The notes below the pieces were generated by a model. It saw only the letters and a program-made list of their open reading frames with translations, was not told where the DNA came from and made no database searches. From positions 15,268,738 to 15,332,737 of the forward strand of contig NC_085117.1 in NCBI RefSeq assembly GCF_030269925.1: 64,000 nt of DNA. The letters are read 5' to 3'. Within the stretch, counting starts at the first letter, position 1; the number at the start of each line of letters is the position of its first letter. This DNA comes from Bombyx mori. Taxonomy: Eukaryota; Arthropoda; Insecta; Lepidoptera; Bombycidae. The translations under genes and the position numbers were made by a program. Of the stretch, positions 46,501 to 56,998 are shown one piece after another.

Positions 46501-46842
46501 ATTGAATAAATTACTATGTTTTTTTTTTTTTTTTTTGAGACTACATTCTGACCTTGAATGGAACATAAAGGGGAAGCCAAAACCACTTATCTGGAACACA
46601 CACGTTGACGTCTCTGGTTGGACCTGCCACAGCACAGTCTCCTACGAGGCGGCGCACCCTAGCGCAAGTGCAGCCGGAGCGCGGGGGCTCCAATATCGGC
46701 AGTCCGTGCTGGAGGCGTGATCTCGTCATTTGGCGGACCCGTCGGCCGGCCTCCGTACCGTCGAGGCGATCTGCCCGGTTCTCGCGGACTGGGTGGGCCG
46801 CGACCGCGGAAGTCTCACCTCCGGCCACCTGTGCAGACTCAC

Positions 46843-47095
46843 AAGACATTTTACCACCATGCAAACTTCTTACCGCAACAAATCTTACCAGCCACCACGC
46901 AAACTACAATTTTACGGGTTCCACCTCTCTTACACGATGTTACTCCCACACTGAGGAAGCCAACCGCGAACACTTGTCAAGCACGCACAAGCACGCACTT
47001 CACCGGAAAAACCTGCATCCGCCAGCGGAACCCGAACACCGCCGCATCGCCAGACACGAACGCACCGGACGTCTTATCTTACAGGTCACGACGAC
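46843..47095 (-). repeat. Bm1 5' half with strong T-to-C bias
   Basis: It is collinear with 16065-16300 of the reference SINE (cactcacaag-type block, cgatgtta, gaacac, accggacgtcttatc, cacgacgactt). About 30 positions are C where the reference has T, and only about two show the reverse. On the SINE sense strand this is A-to-G. A 30-bp insertion lies near 46860-46890. The overlapping ORFs at 46605-47204 and 46717-47184 partly reflect the resulting loss of stop codons. Confidence 0.75.
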
Positions 47096-47497
47096 TTCAG
47101 ATGTGTCAATTTTTCTTCCCCACGGAAACTTGCTTGCTTTCTTGTTTGCTTGCTTGCTGGAGCCCGAAGTCATCGAACGTGTAGTGTTATTGGTATTGAA
47201 TTGAGTAGATTCCAAAATTTCAGCGACAATTCACAGTCTCATGTCCTGGTTTACTGTACTAGTGCCATGTAACTCTAGCAGTAGTCATTGGCTTAAAAAC
47301 GATTCGTGTCGGAACTACCCACTCGTCATGACAGATCCATTATTGCGATCGATTTTACTTGAGATTTGCACTTGCCTTAATTTCTTGCAATAGCTTGTTA
47401 CGTGTTGTATTTCCGTTAGTAAATGCCATGTGATGAAGTCGACAGTCAAACTGGGCAACATGAGCCAGAACGTAAGATGTGACGATTTCTTCGTGGC

Positions 47498-47695
47498 TCA
47501 GATCTTCCATCGAGGTAACAGAGACGTTATTACACGACTTACGTATGCTGCATTCACGCTCTTGTGGCGTACCACTACTAGTATTCTGATCTGCATCATG
47601 TTTTTTTTTGCTGTACTTCGAACATGTTCAAACACGTCACGCCAGTGAGAGTAGAGTCCTGATCCCACTTCTGATGTAAGCTTGAGGGTAGACAT
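47498..47695 (-). CDS. Short ORF starting inside the 5' LTR, possible gag start
   Basis: The ATG at 47695 lies within the LTR, 21 bases before its boundary. The 65-codon frame crosses into the internal region (MSTLKLTSEVGSGLYSHWRD) and stops. Its position fits the N-terminus of a gag protein truncated by deletion; no gag domain can be confirmed. Confidence 0.35.
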   Translation of the reverse strand: MSTLKLTSEVGSGLYSHWRDVFEHVRSTAKKNMMQIRILVVVRHKSVNAAYVSRVITSLLPRWKI

Positions 47696-48037
47696 TATCT
47701 TGTTGAACACCAAGTAAAACGATGTCACTTCTTGGTTCCTGATTTAATCAACAATATGTTATCTTAACAATTCACTTTAACACTTGTCCAACTTTAACCA
47801 GTACGTACAACAGTCACTGAATCACACAACGTAACAAGGATATAGTAAGTGCACCAGGCAAGCGCAGTCCAACGAATGTTTCTCGCAAGGCACGCACCGC
47901 CTTTTTATACTAGCCGGCGCAGCTGGCTTATGAGTCACTTCTGTTGCACGAGTGGAACGACACGGCCGGCGCACCCGGCTTGTGTGAGTCACGCCTGTTG
48001 CACGTGATGTTTATTAGAAATATTGTTAACGCCGTCA
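47675..48037 (-). repeat. LTR (5' on the minus strand)
   Basis: It contains the TATA box tataaaaaggcgg near 47907 (minus strand) and a putative promoter upstream. It runs TG...CA and is followed by the AATA target copy. Confidence 0.95.
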
Positions 48038-48516
48038 AATATATTTAATGTTTATATTCTTGTTTAAAAACACAAATGACTGTATAAATAATTAAATATT
48101 AATGAAGCACAAATATTAATAATAATTTATATTAAAATATAATTAACAGTAATAATTTTATTAAGTATTGTAATTGTTATGCAATGATGTTGTTGGCGCC
48201 ATCTATTATTAGGCTGGATAATAACAATGTTAATTTATAACAGTTAAAAGTAATTTATGTAAAATAAATTAATGTCAGAGTCATTTAAAAATCACTAAAA
48301 TATGTATTGTGAATATTAATGCATATTTTGTGAATTGTTTCGCAGTAATTACATTTGTTTGTATAAAAGAAGTTGTAGTTGCTATAACCATCACAAAATG
48401 GCTAATTGTGTAAGAACTAAGACGTGGCTTTTTGTAATAAACAACTAATGTTTAAGATTTATAGAATTGTATTGTATTTTCATTGTAAAAGACCTTATGT
48501 GTGAAAACCCTGGCTT

Positions 48517-48947
48517 TTTAATTAGCTGCTTTATAATATAATACAATGATAACACCTTATTAAGCAGTAGGATTATAATCTAGCATTATTTAGACTACAG
48601 ACTTCAGTGAAGCAAAGCAGATTTACTGTTTAATAAAATTGGTAAACAAGGAATCAGAATTTAGATAAAGTTTCAATTAAATAAGGTGTTTCAAATATTA
48701 CAGTTTACCTTAATGCTGCCGTAATCCTGTATTACGTAACGAGGTGTCTACGAAAACGATTTTGTGACGGGTACACTGGCCGGCTTATAAAATATTAATT
48801 TTGTTACCCTTTTTCTATACTCAGTAGGGTTGGCATTAGATCTTTTTAATTACAATTTTAATTACTAATCTCTGAGAGTCGTGCGTGTTTGCTTAAAGGT
48901 GTTGAAATAACTTTTATGTTTAGATATAAAATGTTTTATTTTAATAT
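48517..48947. other. AT-rich intergenic DNA
   Basis: No gene or repeat recognised beyond the flanking elements. Confidence 0.4.
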
Positions 48948-49761
48948 TGTTACGCGCTGGGGTTCGGAATAAATAATACTTAAAACACATACAGAAGACT
49001 TTACGATTCGCACTTCAATGCTTCGTTTCACTTCGCTTCAGGTGATCCGTTCGCTGTTACGCTTCGAGTAGATCTGATTACTAATTGCCTTCGTGTCATC
49101 TCTGCAACGCTTTTATAGTAGAGATATCCTTACAATTTTCGAGAGCATTCTCGATAAGGTCAGTTGTTTTGATATTGCGTCATGATAATCGCCTTATCGT
49201 TGCCGCCGTTGACTACTCCCCGAATCCTGATCATGCAGGAGCAAGTCACCGTCGACGCCCTAGACACGTCCTTACGGATCCATCAGATCTAATAACCTTT
49301 GCATTAGACGCCTTCAGCTCTAACATTAGGAGAACGCTTAGGGACCCCGGTAACCGTACTCGTCGAACTCGACAAAGAGGTTGACGTGCAACCTAACCTA
49401 TGCATCAGCCCGCTGAGTTTCTCGCCGGATCTTCTCAGCAGGTTGCGATTCAGATCCGATAGTAGATTTATTCGCAAAGCAATTGCTCTTGAGTTGTTAG
49501 GTCTCCTAGGGTGGCGCTCGGGCAGTTGGTAGCAAATCCCACCTCTTCTGGCTGAGCATTTGCTCGCCCACCTGTCCTGGTGAAAGAGGAAAGGCCTTCG
49601 GCCACCAGTAATCTTTCAATAATAAAAAAAATGTTTTGATATGTTTCTCCTGCTTGATAATAGATGGCGTCGCACTCCTCGAGAGTTCTCGATTTTACTG
49701 GTTTTTTTATATTCGTTTCTGCTATTCGACTATAGATGGCGTTTCGCTTGTCCGCGTAACA
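48948..49761 (-). mobile_element. Solo LTR, copy 2, with nested LINE
   Basis: It runs TGTTACGCGC...CGCGTAACA and is flanked by ATAT at 48944-48947 and 49762-49765. It aligns in reverse with the copy at 22462-23293 once insertions are removed. A 4-bp duplication fits Ty3/gypsy elements. The TATA region (actataaaagcgttgc on the minus strand) is near 49110. Confidence 0.88.
49176..49631 (+). mobile_element. Jockey 3' end inside solo LTR, 11-bp target duplication
   Basis: It encodes the ORF2 C-terminus (RLIVAAVDYSPNPDHAGASH), followed by the UTR and an A tail. It is flanked by tgttttgatat at 49165-49175 and 49632-49642. The LTR continues without loss on both sides. Confidence 0.92.
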
Positions 49762-50169
49762 ATATTAATAGACGACGGAAGAAAAGAAAATATGGCATAT
49801 TTACCAGCTTAGGAAATGATCACAGTTCGTTTATTGGAACGAGGTCTTCGTGTTATCTAGTTCTTAATATTATCATTTCAGTTCACACAGTCATTTTGTA
49901 TGATGAAAATTTAATCTGTAGTTAATCTGTAATTTCGTTTGACAGTTGATTATTTTTTAATACCGTCAGAATACATTACGCGCCGTTGTAATGATTCATT
50001 TTCTGGCGTAAATGGGTAAACATGTATAGTTTAATAAAATTCTTCTCTAGAATCAAAACTACAGTTCCCTGCGTTAAATATTGTATATCAAACATTGGAA
50101 AGAGATATTGATCATTGCCAATGTGAAGTTGGTTAGTTGTTGTTCAAATGAGGTATCGTAGTTTGCGGT

Positions 50170-50555
50170 CGTAATAGCGACATGAGAACCCTCTTGTCGT
50201 GGCCGCTGGAAACTACATATCCGATCCTGTAAACCGAATAGTAAACTGTCGAAGTCGCCCAAAGCACGTCATTACGGATCCTCCTGATCCATTAACGGTA
50301 CTTTTAGGCACCACTGGCACCGGTCACCGTACTCGTCGAACCCGTCGCTTGCGATGAATCGGCATCTTGCGGGCTCGACGAGCGAATGAATCCATAGACA
50401 CAGCCCACTGAGTTCCTCACCGGATCTTCTCAGTGGGTCGCGTTTCCGATCCGGTGGTAGATTCTGCGAAGCACTGCTCTTGCTAGGGTCAGTGTTAGCA
50501 ACACAGTGAAGCTGAAATAGCCTCTCAAGGCTATTAGCATAGGTAGGGGGAAAAA
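50170..50555 (+). mobile_element. Jockey-clade LINE 3' end, second subfamily
   Basis: The frame VAAGNYISDPVNRIVN leads into RPKHVITDPPDPLTVLLGT and a stop, then UTR blocks, the tagcctctcaaggcta hairpin and an A-rich tail. Confidence 0.82.
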
Positions 50556-50559
50556 AAGG

Positions 50560-52020
50560 TCGTAACAGATACCGGACAGTTATAGTTTCGTGCGACAGAG
50601 ATAGCGCTACTAAAACGAAATTAACCGATTATCATTTTCTAAAGGTCGATGTGCATTATATGTTGCCGGTTACTGTAGAAGGGTTCAGTAGAACTAAGAG
50701 CGGATCGGATAAAGGGGATGGCCCATTTTAGGCCCAAAGCGGACAATAGATTATAGAAAAAATACTTAGTGCATTAATTTTGTCATAAATAAATATGCAT
50801 TTACTTTCTTGCAAATAAGCGCCACTATAGTTTACAATAAGTAGTTTAAAAAAAGTAACTCTATTGAAAAAACAAGGATTTTTATTTTTGCGGGAAAAAT
50901 ATTGCCAGCTTCAAATTCTTTTACGTATGAAGTAAATATTTTGAGAATATAAATAAAACATGTAAATAAATCATTTTAAGTATTATCATTAATCAAACGA
51001 TTTTAATGGATTTTATGCACATAAAATAACATCGAAGACATACCCATTGGACTTTAACTTGTAACTATACTTGAGACCTTAGAACTTATATCTCAAGGTG
51101 GGTGGCGCATTTACGTTGTAGATGTATGTGGGCTCGAGTAACCACTTAGCAATACCAGGGTGGCTGTGAGCTCGCCCACCCATCTAAGCAATAAAAAAAA
51201 ACTTTACTAGCATTGTTATTTAAATATGTACAACTAAAACAAAAACATAAAAAATAATGTGTACTCGTAAAAAAAAGATTAAGATATAAATCAATTATCG
51301 GTTATTTAAAAAAATAATCGATATATGAATTTCATGTAATTATTTTTCTTTATACTGACAACACTGAATTTAATCTGACTGACTGATACTTCGCTTGCTG
51401 CTTGTGGTGTTGTGCTTGCGTACAAAATGGATGTTTTGATTTTTCTTCGATTTATTTTACTTTTATCAATAACGTTTCATACTACGACTAAAAAACATTG
51501 TGTGAATTGTGGTTTTACCCTGACCGAGATTTAAAACCGTGTATATACTCTCCTTTGCTATTTTTAGATGATACTAATTGTGTATGAAGATGAAGAAAAT
51601 ATAGATATTTAAAGAATTAAGTGTGTTTTTATACCCTATTGGATAAAAATACATTAGGAACATCTTAAACATTAAGAAAAGAAAAGTTCTTGAAGTATCT
51701 CACAATCCGACACTTATTTATATAGAAAATTAAGCTCAAAACGAGTTTTTATTTTTATTATATTTTTTATAATAGTGGCGTCAATTTCAATATATTTTTT
51801 AGATATCCAATACATTTAAGAATTTGAATCAGTACATTTTTATAGTAATATTTGATGTCCATCTTGGGCCTAGCACACTATGGAGAGTGGGCAATCCCCT
51901 TTATCGCGTAGACGGTTGTTGGCTGCATATGAGTTGAGTCTGAGTTCTGACTCATCGGCGGTCAAAGCGGCGGTTAAAAGGCATTCGTGTTACTGTCATC
52001 AAGTAGCGCTCTGACTCTAT
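50560..52020. repeat. Possible old TIR element enclosing a SINE
   Basis: The block ggataaaggggatggcccat near 50715-50735 and a following ggcccaa recur inverted near 51862-51905 (ttgggcc, gggcaatcccctttatc). The outer flanks also share a few motifs. A truncated Bm1 lies between. The remaining DNA is AT-rich, without ORFs. Divergence is high and no end was fixed. Confidence 0.3.
51059..51201 (+). repeat. Bm1 SINE 3' fragment
   Basis: Last third of the SINE from ttgtaactatacttgagacc to the taagcaataaaaaaaa tail. Confidence 0.9.
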
Positions 52021-52045
52021 CTTTATATACGGTACTTACCTAATA

Positions 52046-52484
52046 TCTATATATTCATACGTGAAGCAAAAACTTGGTACCCCTTTTTATGAAAATTGCG
52101 TGGACGGAGCAGTATGAAATTTCCCACGCTTATAGAGAATATAGAGAAGGAGTGTAAAATGTAATTTTTTATTATGGATAAAAAATACATTAAATCAATA
52201 AATAAAAAACATTACACACAATACCACGTATTTGACACAACACATTTATGTAGTCTTTGTCTTTGTTCATTGTCAAACTTGTGTTATTGTTTAAAGTCTG
52301 CGGTCAAATTGAGAATAGATTAATATTGTTTGTCTTTGATATTATTTGTTTATAGTACAGTCTTGGCAAAATCTGCGATTATATAAGTATATTATAGAAG
52401 TCTTTGAGAATAGAACCGTAATAATGTGCAAAGTTTTAATTTCAATTAATTATTGTCGAATTTCGACTACTGAGGGACCACTAG
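52046..52484 (+). mobile_element. Helitron, second family, copy 2
   Basis: It starts TCTATATATTCATACGTG after an A, contains the same 3' palindrome gtcgaatttcgac and ends GGGACCACTAG. The next base is C rather than T. It aligns with 42275-42695 along its length. Confidence 0.83.
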
Positions 52485-53284
52485 CACAGTACAATGACGT
52501 GTCCGATCGCCCAGCTTTCACGCTGAACGCCCAAAGAGTTTAAGTAAAATCTAAATTTCAGTGAATTTAAAATTTAAATTAAAGTGTGTGAAAATTCATC
52601 GTGAAATTCACTCGAGGTTTTTCCAACTAGAGATGTGAGGAAAATTTATAATGTTTTTAATGTTTAAACGAATTACCCGTTAACACTAGGTACAAATTAA
52701 CTGAATTGCTCTAGTGCGACCTCTGCTTTGTGAACGATATAATGGAACGCATTAAATGGTTTTCACGTGAATTTGTGAGTCCATTCTCCTCGTCCAGACC
52801 GCTGTGGGTTTTAGTTTCAGTCTAATTACGTTTTAGAGATCTGGACTATTCTCAGTTACAGTTATTGCGGGCGAAATCCTTAAATCCGGTTGTTTGGCAA
52901 CGTGGTACTTTTGATTATTATTGTATAAATGGTTGATGTGAAAGATTAGGCCATAGAATTTCGACTTCATGGCGAAATTTCTGTTTCTTGTGATACGGGC
53001 TTACAAAGCGCCTAATCTTTTTGTTTTGTCAGGAGGAAATCGCCGGACTTCCGCCCTCCTCTGGGGATGGCGGGCGAAGCATGCAGGAGTCGAACCGAAT
53101 AAAACCTCCTGTCACTCAATAACCAACGTCCAAATCTCGCATGAGACATAACTCATGAAAAGGCAAAGGGGGGAAAATGAAGCGTTTAGTGCGGAGCACA
53201 ATTTTCCCACCATCTTCCCCCTCGGGACGCCAGACAGGCGGTTGTCGACGCTACGACCACCAGCCCTCTCGGTTGACAGGCTAG
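52485..53284. other. Intergenic DNA with a GC-rich segment
   Basis: The part to about 53010 is AT-rich without a gene. 53030-53280 is GC-rich (ggaaatcgccggacttccg, ccctcgggacgccagacag) and looks like transposon UTR, possibly the upstream part of the Jockey-subfamily copy that follows. It carries no ORF I can assign. Confidence 0.35.
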
Positions 53285-53425
53285 CTCTACTATCAATTTA
53301 ACCCACAGACACAGCCCCCTGAGTTTCTCGCCCGATCTTCTCAGTGGGTCGCGTTTCCGATCCGGTGGTAGATTCTGCGAAGCACTGCTCTTGCTAGGGC
53401 GACTGTTAGCAATACTCCGGTCCCG
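53285..53425 (+). mobile_element. Jockey-clade LINE 3' UTR fragment, second subfamily
   Basis: The blocks ctgagtttctcgcccgatc, gatccggtggtagattctgc and gctcttgctaggg match the copies at 23745 and 50170. The terminal hairpin and tail are absent. Confidence 0.78.
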
Positions 53426-54729
53426 GTTCATCAGGAAACATCTACATTACAGACCCATTTTTTATTCGGATTTACCAATCGTTTTTTTTTCTGTGATTGA
53501 GTAACGTCTTACAAAAGCGAAATACTGAAATTAAAATTCTCCAGAAGCTTTTCAATTAATCAATAGAGTACAATACGGGCATTGTTCGGCTTCAATAACA
53601 GTCAAGTGGGATGTTCGCTGTCAAGGAGATACTGAGCAATATATTTGTGATAAAGGTATAAAAATATCGGCCCAATCATTGTGCATTAAGGTACAATTCT
53701 CTAGAGAAACTCTAAACAGCATTATGTTCCATAATCAAGAGTGGTCCTTGGGGACAGAGTCAATAGCCGGTCATGAAGCTCAATCAACATCGTGTCTGCC
53801 TTCATCAGAGCTGAATATATATACCCGATCTTGATCAACTTTAATATGCTTTACAGTCTTTTATTTAGAGAGTAGGGCATGCTCTAAACGTTTTAAAAAT
53901 TGTCGTCCTTGAAATTTTCTATATAGGTTTGGCAAACTCACAAAATGTTTAAAGGATGTGTGGAATAGAAATAGATAGAGCAATTATTTAATTAAATTTT
54001 TATTTGATCATCATATTCTTAAAATGTTATTGTATTTATGAGAAAAAATATGTTCGTTATTGTAAAGAATGTTTATTGCTGACCATATTGTAAACGTTGT
54101 TGGTAAAAATATTGTTAAAAATAAGCATTTATCACTATAGTGTACTTATTACACACTCCTTACTTTATACAGTACTCACTTGAGTTGGAGATTCGCAAGG
54201 ATAAATCTATTAAGATTATAATGTCAAAGGTTAATGCATTCCTGTACCCTTTGTGCTGATACAAATGTAATATGAATTAATACGAACGAAACAATAATAA
54301 TAAACGATTGCTTCTTGATTTCAAAATGTTATGTTGTGAAAGCAGTTTATAATACACGATCCACTGCATCAGCATTCTCATGTGAAGCCAGTATTAATAA
54401 ATCAGCGATTGATAGAAAAGCTTCGAGCGTAGAGACTTTAGTAGATTGGACCTTTTACGGTTCAGTTATAGAGAGGTACGTACACATGTCGTAGCGTTTG
54501 TCTCCATTCTCATTAATTTTAATTAGTTACACGTGCGCTTAATGTTTACAAAGACTTCCGTGAGTGCGCATCCTATATGATTAGTTGATATCGATTAATA
54601 TGATTAGAAACTGGTGTTCTTTCTACAAACATTTAACATTCAATTAAGAACGGTTCTTAATTATTTTAAGTGTACATACTTATCGTACGTTATCGAATGT
54701 TTTCTAAGATGTCTAAATGTGATTGTTTC
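53426..54729. other. AT-rich intergenic DNA
   Basis: No gene or repeat recognised. Confidence 0.4.
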
Positions 54730-54960
54730 TTTTATTATTGCTCATGTTGGTGGAAGAGCTCACAGCCCACCTGGTGTTAAGCGGTTACCAGAGCCCATAG
54801 ACATCTACAACGTAAATGCCGCCACCCACCTTGAGATATAAGTTCTAAAGGTATAGTTACAACGGCTGCCACATCCCTCAAAACTGAAGCGCATTACTGC
54901 TTCACTGCAGAAACAGGCAAGATGGTGGTACCTATAAGTGCGGAATCACAAGACGTCCAC
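54730..54960 (-). repeat. Bm1 SINE, diverged and truncated
   Basis: tttattattgctcatgttgg is followed by gagctcacagcccacctgg and a body with several small deletions. It fades after agacgtccac near 54960. Confidence 0.82.
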
Positions 54961-55759
54961 AAGAAATAGGCAAGGTGGGGTTATAAAATAAAAGAAGTAA
55001 AATGTTTAATAACAAGTGATATGCCAATTCTAGTTGTGTAGCAATGTGTGCCTGTTTCTGCATGAATAATTCTTTATCTACGTACTCGAGGTTGAAGTCA
55101 TGCGCATGCATGCATGCATACTGACAGCATAGCAAGCCCGTTCACAATTCTACTCGCGGTCCTCCCTGTTGCTAACTCAACGTGGTTTTCCGTCGGATAT
55201 GTGAGTTCAAGTTACGAACCTGCGAGTTTGGGACATGCTTGGTTAATGTGGCTGCCAGTTCGGCGTTTCGTGAGGGTAGAATGATGGGGTGGGATGGACA
55301 CCATGCTAAAATTCTGCACGTCAGCTTCGTTTTTGGTTCTGTTTCTTTCGAGATTTAGATGCAGTTGTTATAGTATCAGGGTGTATTATTCGAATCGATT
55401 CCTTCAAGCCCCGCTGATCGACTCCAATGTATAAGCGGAAGTACGGTGACTTTCTGTTGACCAAAAATATACCCATTTCTTAACTTCGGTACTTGTACGA
55501 ATTTGCTGTCTCAAAGTTTTGTGACGCCGCTTCACTGATTGTAACAATAACTTGTAACAATAAATAAAGGAATAATAAATTTCAAATGTTTTATTAAAGT
55601 AAAGTTATCCAACCAAGTTATACCAACTATTCTCAGGTATTTTATTAGCCTTAAAAGTAGATAATAGTTGATGCTAGGCTAAAATAAAGATTTTTTTAAT
55701 ACAACAGATAGTAAATTTACAGACAGTACATTTTTTTGAACGCCATTCTCATTTTAAAC
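54961..55759. other. Intergenic DNA
   Basis: No gene seen. The middle part (55140-55420) is GC-richer than its surroundings but has no long ORF. Confidence 0.35.
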
Positions 55760-56010
55760 GGCCGTATGGTGTAGTGGTAAGTGACATGGTCACTACACAA
55801 GGGGGTCGCGGGTTCGAGTCCCGCCAAGGGAGGATATTTTGTATGATAAATATAAAATGTCTTTTCCAGGGCTATGGATGTTTATTAAATATATGTATGT
55901 GTATAATAAAAATCTCGTTATCTGGTACCTGTAATACCAGTTCTTTACGAACTTAGCACGGGACCAGTTAACGTGGCGTGATTGTTAGTAAATATTTATT
56001 TATTTATTTC
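55760..56010 (+). repeat. tRNA-derived SINE, second family, copy 2
   Basis: It matches 12541-12800: A box tggtgtagtgg, B box ggttcgagtcc (one base off the canonical form), the body, and a tail of tttatttatttatttcc. Both copies are preceded by ttttaaac. Confidence 0.82.
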
Positions 56011-56809
56011 CTTCAGTAAAATACACCATAATATATTATTTGAAATTTCACATGGAAAAATGTCAGCGTAAAAATTTATCGTTCCCTTTCCAAAAGGTAT
56101 TTTTTTGGTTAATTCTGTTTGTTATTCGATCCTGAAATCAGTGAAAGTCACGAGAAGTCAGAAATCAAGATTGATTAAAAAGTTAGGCTATCCAATTTCG
56201 GTGTTCAAAATCGTTTGGAAAACAACGGAAGTAGACTATAATTTTTTATTAAATGATTCACTACGCTGTTCAATACGTTTACTAATCAATTTTTCTATGG
56301 GAGTCGACAAATTGGTAAGGGCTCACAGCCGGGACATTGAGGAGGCGTGTACGCTGTACATTCTTCTTCATCGACACACGGGTGGTCATCACATACGTCT
56401 AAAGATGACCAGCAAGATCTGTAAGCTGAAAACAAGCTAACACTTAGGATATATTATACTTAGGATTAATATTGTTTCCTCCCTTTTCATGACTCGGACA
56501 AATCACTTAAACATTTGAATATCGATCAATCGAGTTCGAAGCCTTATTACGTCATTGAAAAATATACAATGATTATAAGAACATGGTTATATTTTTATCT
56601 TATGTCAATTAATGCGATTTAAAATATTTAATAAGCAGTTCAACTCGATTTCGATGAGATCGATTTAAAAAAAGGCGCCGGGAATCGAAAACTGCTTCTT
56701 TTAAACTATATTATATGTTTTAGGTTAAGAATTTTATGAAAACACATACAACAGTAACATGTGAAATAAGCATTACGACAGAATATCTACTGGTAGTATT
56801 ACTGTAAGT
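56011..56809. other. AT-rich DNA with an unassigned ORF
   Basis: A 111-codon plus-strand ORF at 56105-56440 has a plausible amino-acid mix (LIKKLGYPISVFKIVWKT) but no motif I know. No splice partners or repeat relatives are apparent. It may be chance. Confidence 0.25.
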
Positions 56810-56998
56810 CCGCACGAGTATGTGTCACTGTTTTACGTATTTCTAGCGCGGATCAGTGATGCAAGCCCATTGAGTTTCTCGCCGAATCTTCTCAGTGGGT
56901 CGCGTTACCGATCCGGTGGTAGATTCTGCGAAGCACGGCCCTTGCTAGGGTTCGTGTTAGCAACATCGTCAGGTTTGAGCCCCGTGAGCTCACCTACT

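Larger units (their letters stand above)
44223..48037 (-). mobile_element. Young gypsy-like LTR element with patchwork interior
   Basis: Two 363-bp LTRs look identical by eye. They run TG...CA and are flanked by AATA at 44219-44222 and 48038-48041. Minus-strand transcription is inferred from a TATA box in the LTR (ctagtataaaaaggcgg on that strand), a small ORF that begins inside the 5' LTR, and an integrase-like scrap. The 3.1-kb interior is mostly not gag-pol. It holds tandem repeats, a LINE fragment, a SINE-derived segment and unassigned DNA. It could only have moved with enzymes from a complete relative. Confidence 0.88.
44065..48516 (+). repeat. Dispersed 620-bp repeat, copy 2, split by LTR element
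   Basis: The two parts are 44065-44222 and 48038-48516. Joined, they match 16549-17175, including ttggcgccatctatta and gtataaaag. A shortened duplicate of the start (gctattggcaataatc) lies just upstream at 44046. Confidence 0.78.

Noticed and set aside
46605..47204. 199- and 155-codon plus-strand ORFs
   Set aside because: They run antisense through a SINE-derived segment and GC-rich captured DNA. Open length follows from base bias and no domain is visible.
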